This document shows positions 12,001 through 18,000 of a stretch of DNA of 21,684 nucleotides, one piece after another; positions within the stretch are counted from its first letter, which is position 1; each line of letters starts with the position of its first letter. The notes under the pieces are model-generated. The model saw nothing but the letters and a program-made list of their open reading frames with translations, made no database searches and was not told where the DNA came from. Source of the DNA: JBQTIM01 sp052388135 (lineage in GTDB: Bacteria; Elusimicrobiota; Elusimicrobia; FEN-1173); the NCBI GenBank assembly GCA_052388135.1, contig JBQTIM010000012.1, positions 1 through 21,684 of the forward strand, written 5' to 3'. The translations under genes and the position numbers were made by a program.

Positions 12001-15000
12001 TGGGCGGCTTCCAGACGTTCGCCCTTCATGCTGCCGCTGCGGTCCACCACGAAGCTGATTTTGACGGGGAGCGGCTCCCCGGGATGCCGCAGGGCCCATC
12101 CGCCTATGCCCATGAGGGCGCCCACCACGTCGTTCAGAAGAGGCGCCCGGGGCAGGCCTCTTTCGAGGTCGGAGCCCACCGTGGGGACGACGAGCCCGTG
12201 GAGGGCCTCGGTCATGTCCTCGATGAGGCCCATCAACGGCAAGCGCATGTCGTGATATTCCTTCCACTCGTCGGCGTTCAAGCCGTAGAGCTGCTCCAAT
12301 TTCCAGGCTTCTTCGGCCAGGAGCTTGGCGGCATCCGCCGCCGTGAAGAGAGGTTCCACGGCTCGCCGCGCCCGCGGCGGCGCGGAAACGGTGGACGAAA
12401 GGGGTTCGGAAAGGGCTTTCAGTCCGCGGGCGGCGTCAGGCAAGGAGGGCAGTTCTTCGGGCTGGGCCGGGGCGGAACTCTTGGAACCGGGAGAGTCTCC
12501 AGCTTGCGCCGGGCCCTGGCTGGAAGCGGTCGGCGCCGGGAGGGGCGGCGCCTGGGACGGATGGGCCGCCTGGTTTTGAAGGCTGCGTTCCAATTGGGCG
12601 GCTTGCGCCTCCAGATCTTGCAAGGCGCGGTGGACGTCCCGCTCCGCGCCCCGGGCCTGGCGGATGTCGTCGCCCACGGCCTGCAGAGTTTCTTTCATGC
12701 CGTCCAGTTGGCGGGTTATGGAACCGCTCTCGGCGCCGGCCTGGGCCGACTGATGGGCGAGGTCCGCCTGCCTTTTGAGACGGTTCACTTGATCCTGGAG
12801 CTCCCGAAGCCGGTCCATGAGGGCTTGGGTTTTGCCGTCCAAGGCCTTGGACGAATCGGACACACCGGCGCCCTCCTCCGAGGAAGGAAGGCCTTCCCGA
12901 AGGCCCTGGGCCTGGCCCCGGGTTTCCTGGGCCGAGCTCCGCAAATCCCGCGCTTCCTCCAGCAAGCCGCGGGCTTTTCCCTGAAGGTCGCCGGCGGCTT
13001 GTTGGAGGCTCGCCGTGCCCTGGGCGTCCGGGGCTCCTTGCGCGGCCTGTCCGGCGGCTTGGGCCGCGGACTGGGCTTGGTCCAAGCCCCTGGCCACCTG
13101 GCCCAGACCCTGCTCCAATTCATTCAAAGCGTTCTGCAGCCGCCGGATCCGGTCCTGAAGATTTTCCATGGACTGCCCGCGGTCCGGCGTTCCCTGGCCC
13201 GAGGACGAACCGTGGGCCGGAGAGGAAACGCTCTGTCCCTGCCCGGATTGCTGCCCCGGCATGTTCATGCCCGCGCCGGCCGAGGCGTCGGAGCTTTGGG
13301 CGTAGTTTTCCAGGGCCTGCCGCATTGTTTTCTCGGCTTCCTGGGCGATGGCGTCCTTGACCTCCTGGGGAAGCCGCTCGTAAGTCTGGGCCATGGCTTC
13401 CCAGAAGGCCTCGTTCTTTTCAGCCTGCTTTTGAATAATTTCTTCCTTGAGCAGGCGTTCGTAGATGCGCCGCAGGCGTTCCCGGCGCATGGCCTCCTCG
13501 TATAAGCCCTGGAATTCGGGCCATATGTCCCGGGACAGAAGGTCGTAAAAGTTCTGATCCCGGTCCCATGAATCGGGGGTGAAAAGGGCGCGGCTCCACC
13601 CGTCGAAGGTCCGGGAGACGGCCTGCCTCACGAGCGGGTCCACCAAACGGGGATCCCGGGGAGCCGCGTCCGCGTCCGATTCTTCCCGCATGACCCAGCG
13701 GTACAGGAGGCTGTCCAAATATTGGAGGTGCAGGGGCAGGCCTCCCAGGAGAGCCCGGGCCACTTCGGGATTTTGCACGTCGTAGCGGTCGGCGAAAACC
13801 GATGAAATCCAGCGGCCGTGCGCGCTCAAGTTTTCCAGATCTCCCCCGCTTCGGATCTTCGGTTTTAAAATCTCGAAGGCGATATAAAGCCCCCGGGGAA
13901 TGGCGAGCTGGCCCCAGAGCGCGCGGAAGCCTGGGTCGTCCGCCAGGGGCCGGCCGGATTCCTTCAGCCAACGTTCCCCGCCGTATTCGTCGCGGTAGAG
14001 GGCCAGGAAGCCGTGGCCGAAGGCGCGGGTTTCGGCCTTGGCCCGGGCGGCTTCGCGGCGGGAACGTTCGTCCGGTCCGGCGCGGTCCCAAGGCCTCGGG
14101 AAAACGTCCGACATCTGGGCATGCAGCCGGCCGCTCCGGCGCGCGGGGTCGGCCTCCAGGCGCCACAAGCCGCGGTCGTGGGGGGTCATCTCCAGCATCA
14201 TGCCGGCGCGGCGGCTGATGTCCGTCTCCAGTTCGCGCAAGAGCCCCCGCCGCTTGTATTCACCGGTCTGCGGATCGACGCCCAGCCATTCCAAGTCTTC
14301 GGCGTCGGGCGGGGCGTAGCGCTCGTGGAGCGCTTCAAAAAACTTGACGAGATCCCGAACAACGGGGCGGCCGGGGTTTTCTTCCCGGCGGCCCGCCAGC
14401 ACGCCGGCCAGCAGAATGCCAACGGTTTTCTGGGCGTCGTACCAGCGGTCCGGGTCCGACAGGTGGTCGGCGTTGAGCCCTTCGGTTTCGTAAATTTCCC
14501 GCGCCTTCACAAGGAGATAGTCCAGGCTGAAATATTCAGCCTGGTCGCCGGACCGGCCGGGCAGGATTTCGAACCCCGTCTCCCCCCGGCGCGCCATGGC
14601 CTTGCCCGCTTGGTACAAGGCCTGAAGACCGGCGTCTCCGTATTCCTCAACGACCTCGGGCCGGGCGAGGCTTGCCTCCCCCGCCGGATCATGGCTCACC
14701 CGCTCCAGCACATCCACGGCGTAGGGGATGACTTCCCAATGGAACGGGGCTTTCAAAACTTTCTTGAAGGCGAGATAGTGAATCAGCTCGTGCTTCAGGG
14801 TCACGCGAACGATCAAGTCGTCGCCGATGCTCGACCGCATGAAAAGCCGCTCTCCGGCCGGGTCGAAGGCGCCCCAGGTGCCGGCTATGACTTTTTCGAG
14901 TTCGGACAGCTTCGCCGCGATGATCTCCCGTTTGGCATCGAAGTCATCCGCCCAATCTTCCCGCAGGAGCCGGCTCAGGTGCGGAGGGTGGAGGTCTTGG

Positions 15001-18000
15001 AGGATTTGATTGTAACGCCGCCCGCGTTCCCGCTCCTCCTCGAAAAGCTCGTCGGTGACTTCTTTCACGATTCGGCGGTGAAGCTCATTCCGTTCCGGCG
15101 TGAAGTCTTCCGTCCCGAGTTCCGTCCAGAAAATCCGGGCTTGATCGGCGGCGGCCTGGCGCTCCGCGGGGTTGCGGGGCGCGGCGGGTCCCAATACTCT
15201 CAATATTTCATCGTCCGTGGCCTCCCGCGCCGCGGCGGACAGAGGCCCGGCCAGCGCCATCAACTCCGCGTAGGCCTGAACGTAACTGTCCTTGTCCGCC
15301 CGGTCCACCGCGCCCCTCATCTCCCCCACCAGCCGGCTCAAATCGGCCGCCATTTCGGGCAGTTCGCTTTTCACGGCCGGCCGGCCCGTGGCCATGGGGA
15401 CGCGGGCGGCCAGGAGAAACGGCTCCAGAGCCAGGTGGGTTAAGGGAAGGGCGGCGGCCGTTGCCAGGAGGACGCGGGCGGGGGCGGGCCAGCCTTGCGG
15501 GATAAGAGGGACGGACTCAAAACCGGCCCAAAGGCCCAGGGCCAACGGCGCGGCCGACAGCACGACGGCCAGGAGGGAGCGGACGGGCGCGTGCCAAGGC
15601 TTCGCATTGTCGTGCGCCGCCACATACTGCTTGTGGAATAACTTTTGAACGCTTTCCCGCCACCAGGCGATGCCCAAGGCCGCCACGGTGGTTTGCAGGC
15701 GGGCCGACGGGTCGCCCACGCCCAGCCGGGCCAGGAGACGACGGGCCGCGTCGTGGGAATCGAACTTCGGACGCGCCGAGCGCGACAGCCACGAGCCTAT
15801 GAGCGATAGATTGTTGTCAAGAATGGAGGTAGAACGCTGAACCGGCGGAGCGGGAGCTTCACTTCGCAGGCGGACCTTTGGAAACCTTTCCCGTAACCGG
15901 GCGATCGCCGGAGCGGCCGTTATTTTTTGAACCCAGGGGAACGGCTGTTTCCAGCCCAAACGGCGCAGAAGCCGTTGAGCGAAGCCGTGGGAAGAATCTT
16001 CCTCTCGGGTTGGCGGGTTCGGCGGCCGCTTTAAGCCTTCCGGCTCGTCCCGTTTGACCAGCATGAAGCTTCCCGAGTCATCGTTCTGGCCGCGAAGATG
16101 GAACGGTTCAAAACCGCGCTCCAGGAACGTGTTGAGGAATTCGCGGTTGGAGGTCAGGCCGACGTCCACCAAAAACCGCCCTCCGGGACGGAGAACGCGC
16201 CGGATTTCTTCGGCGGCGGCGCGATAGAACTCCCCGTGGCCGCCGATGAGCTTTCGAAGGCGCAGGCTTTCCACGTGGTCCCGCTCGAAAAGCCCCACGC
16301 TGACGACGGTGTCGAACTCCGCGTCGCCGAAGGGCATGTCCTCCACGACGCCCTGCTTCATCCGCTCTTTGAAAGGATGGAAAGCGACCTCCGGGTTGGG
16401 ATCGAGCCCGAAAACGTCCACGCCTTTCTCTTCCCTTAAGTAAGACACTATGTTCCGCGGCGCCAAATTTCCCCCGAAGTTGGTTTCCAGACCGATGTTC
16501 AAGATGCGGCCGTTCAGGACATCCTCCGGCCGGACGCCGTCCGGCGCAACCCGGTCGAGAACCGCCATCATAATGGTGAATAAGACGACGTGATTGGAGG
16601 GCTCCGCGGCGGCGTGTGCGACCGCCGGCGCGAAGCGCTCCTTGACTCCTGTCAGCCATCGGCGGGCGCGCGCCCAAGAGCTGGGCGAGAGTTCTTCGAC
16701 GCGCATCTCCCCGCCCTTCTCAGGCCGGGCCGGCCAGTAGCGGCGGGAGGTCAGGCCGGATGGCGTCTCGATGTCCACCTGGGTACCGCGGGCGGAGCCT
16801 TTTTGCACGGGCGCGTGCCGGATGGATCTAAAAGCGCCTTTCGCCGACGCCAACAGGCGGCCGATGAAAGCGCGCAAGGCGTGTTCGGGGACTCCGTCCG
16901 CCGATGCTCTCGACACAAGAGCGCCGGGCAGGGCGGTCTGGAAGGTGCGGGCGGCATCCGTGGCGGCGGAGGGCAATTCCGCCGCCTGGAGGCCCAGATC
17001 ACCTTGCAGGCTGAGTTTCTGTCCGGCAAAAAGTTTTTCCAGAGACACTTCGCCGCCGCGGAAGACGTCCAGGGCGTTGGTTTTCTCGATCTTTTCAAAG
17101 CGGGGGGCCAGGGTGACGTAGGCGATGCGTTGTTTCTTCAGGAGTTCCGCCAAGCCGTCGGAGTGAAAGCCGCCGGCCACCAGGACGGCCAAGCGCGGGC
17201 CGCGGGACGAGGGGCCGCCGGGGTCGGTCGGCGTAAATTCGCCCATTTTCATCAGCAGGTTGTCCACCAGGGCTTGGTTGCGGGCGATGCCGGCTTCGTA
17301 GAATTCTTCGAAAGGGGCGAGGGTTCGGGCGAAGGACTTTTCCTCGGCGGAGGAGGACGGCCCTTCCAGCTCGTCCAGCCGACGGGGCAGGGCGCGGACG
17401 CCTTGGGCCCGCTCCAAGTATTGTTTCCAATCGTCGGGCGTGAAGGCGTGCTCGGCCAGCCGCCGGGCCAGGGACAGGTCTAGGGCGGCGGAATGGACGA
17501 GGCGCGCCGGAGCGGACGCGGACCGAAGAAGGGAGGCGACGTGGGTTTTCTCGAGCTCCTCGAATTCCCGCAGGAAGGCGGCGCGGTCGATTTTTTCGAC
17601 GTTGGCCACGTAACGAACGTAGCGCGTGAATTCGGGGAACGCTTCCAAAGACAGGCCCGCCTTGGCGGCGAAACGGGCCAAGGCTTGGTGGAACCCGTCG
17701 TAGCCGGTGCGGCCCAGGCGGAACGTGGCGGCGAGGTCCATGAGTTCGGCCAGATCGCTCTTGCCCAGGCGGCCCGCCATGGATTCCACGAGCTCGCGCC
17801 GCTCCGTTTCGGCGCGGTTGAAGTCCAGCTTTTCCTCGGCCGCCAGGGCTTCCAGAAAACGCGCCGACTGGGGATAACGCCCGGCGTTGAGCCCGCGGCC
17901 GACGAGCCTGAGGTAGGACCCGAGGGAACCGGACCGGCTTCGGTAAGCCCGGGAAGCCGCGTCCCATCCCTTTAACGCCGGAGAGTAGTGCTTTTCTTTC

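Noticed and set aside
11559..13505. Open frame of 648 codons on the plus strand
   Set aside because: It is antisense to the VWA domain and coiled coil. Its Gly/Leu/His-rich composition is typical of a GC-rich shadow.
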